A stretch of 64,000 nt of DNA from NCBI GenBank assembly GCA_963847145.1, contig CAWJYN010000001.1, forward strand, positions 62,001 to 126,000, written 5' to 3'. The notes beneath the pieces were generated by a model. It did no database searches, was not told where the DNA came from, and saw only the letters and a list, made by a program, of their open reading frames with translations. Source of the stretch: JABFRJ01 sp963847145. GTDB lineage: Bacteria; Pseudomonadota; Alphaproteobacteria; Rhizobiales; Hyphomicrobiaceae. The position numbers and the translations under genes are program-made. Of this stretch, positions 63,634-64,000 are shown piece after piece; position 1 is the first letter of the stretch; each line of letters begins with the position of its first letter.

Positions 63634-64000
63634 CTACCTCCGCGCATCCTCCAGCATCATCGCCGCGGCTTTCTCGGCAATCATCAGGGTTGGCGAGTTG
63701 GTGTTGCCGCTGGTGATGGTCGGCATGACTGAGGCGTCAGCAATGCGCAGACCTTCCAGGCCACACACTTTCAAACGTGGATCGACTACGGCGCGATCAT
63801 CAGTGCCCATCTTGCAGGTGCCGACGGGGTGGAAGATGGTTGTCGAAATGTCGCCGGCCGCCTTTGCAAGCGCCGCGTCGTCGGCGATCTCGGCGCCGGG
63901 GCGGAATTCTTCCGGCCGGTAGCGTTGCAGCGCCGGCATCGACACGATGCGCCGCGTCACACGAATGGCATCGGCGGCGACTTGCCGGTCATCTTCTGTC
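63634..64000 (-). CDS. GMC oxidoreductase, C-terminal part (cut by window end)
   Basis: The last about 120 codons. STTIFHPVGTCKMGTDDRAVVDPRLKVCGLEGLRIADASVMPTITSGNTNSPTLMIAEKAA is the GMC C-terminal motif with the catalytic His (HPVGTCKMG) and the second Asn/His (GNTNSP), as in choline dehydrogenase and related alcohol oxidases. An FAD enzyme; the start lies beyond 64000, so substrate class stays open. Confidence 0.9.
   Translation of the reverse strand, partial: TEDDRQVAADAIRVTRRIVSMPALQRYRPEEFRPGAEIADDAALAKAAGDISTTIFHPVGTCKMGTDDRAVVDPRLKVCGLEGLRIADASVMPTITSGNTNSPTLMIAEKAAAMMLEDARR

Overview
The window is a GC-rich chromosomal segment of an alphaproteobacterium, most likely a member of the Hyphomicrobiales (Rhizobiales). 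The evidence is the glutathione-dependent formaldehyde dehydrogenase, the K+-independent H+-pyrophosphatase, pyruvate phosphate dikinase, the argH/tlpA divergent pair with a small LptM-like lipoprotein, the birA/RNase J pair, AapJQMP-type amino-acid transport, a ROSE-like leader on an hsp20 gene and several DUF families common in that order (DUF983, DUF1491, DUF2076). Genus cannot be set from the sequence alone. Most of the window is core metabolism, broken up by small accessory patches.

Layout. 1-10.2 kb: formaldehyde oxidation (frmA), a retropepsin-like protease, a homocysteine S-methyltransferase framed by 72-bp direct repeats, a Tat-exported intradiol-dioxygenase-like protein with a ferric-reductase-like membrane partner, envelope genes (TolA-like, Tim44-like) and ppdK. 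10.2-13.0 kb: an accessory patch with hairpin repeats, an AT-rich two-TM protein, an IS66 transposase remnant and an NTF2-like gene. 13-18 kb: NUDIX, DUF983, an HMA-MauE fusion, lptM-like, argH, tlpA. 19-22 kb: a wax ester synthase/DGAT with a long basic tail and a linked lipase-like hydrolase. 22.3-24.1 kb: a heavily decayed methyltransferase-endonuclease gene and a repeat. 24-34.9 kb: saccharopine-dehydrogenase-like enzyme, two tandem glucosaminidase-domain paralogues, rph-VOC-rdgB, 2-hydroxyacid dehydrogenase, O-acetylhomoserine sulfhydrylase, enoyl-CoA hydratase. 35-39 kb: TfoX-like, a BrnT toxin stump, hppA with a clear terminator, TusA-like. 39.4-43.1 kb: the translationally coupled carotenoid operon crtY-crtI-crtB. 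43.2-56.4 kb: sucC, epmA, an AllH-like/carbamate kinase pair, trpE, an MFS permease, selO, yebC, birA and RNase J. 56.4-64 kb: tRNA-Phe, hsp20 with a predicted RNA thermometer and heat-shock promoter, an Aap-type amino-acid ABC transporter in a rearranged order, DUF1761 and the end of a GMC oxidoreductase.

The metabolic genes suggest a heterotroph that can oxidise formaldehyde, uses PPi as an energy currency (PPDK and H+-PPase), makes cyclic carotenoids and stores neutral lipid. Several intergenic spaces carry palindromic REP-like repeats of at least three families. Four genes are broken by frameshifts. In Tim44 and RNase J the shifts are single extra bases in short homopolymers, which could be sequencing artefacts. 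The methyltransferase has many shifts plus a nonsense codon and looks genuinely decayed. No CRISPR array, rRNA, prophage or complete transposon was seen.
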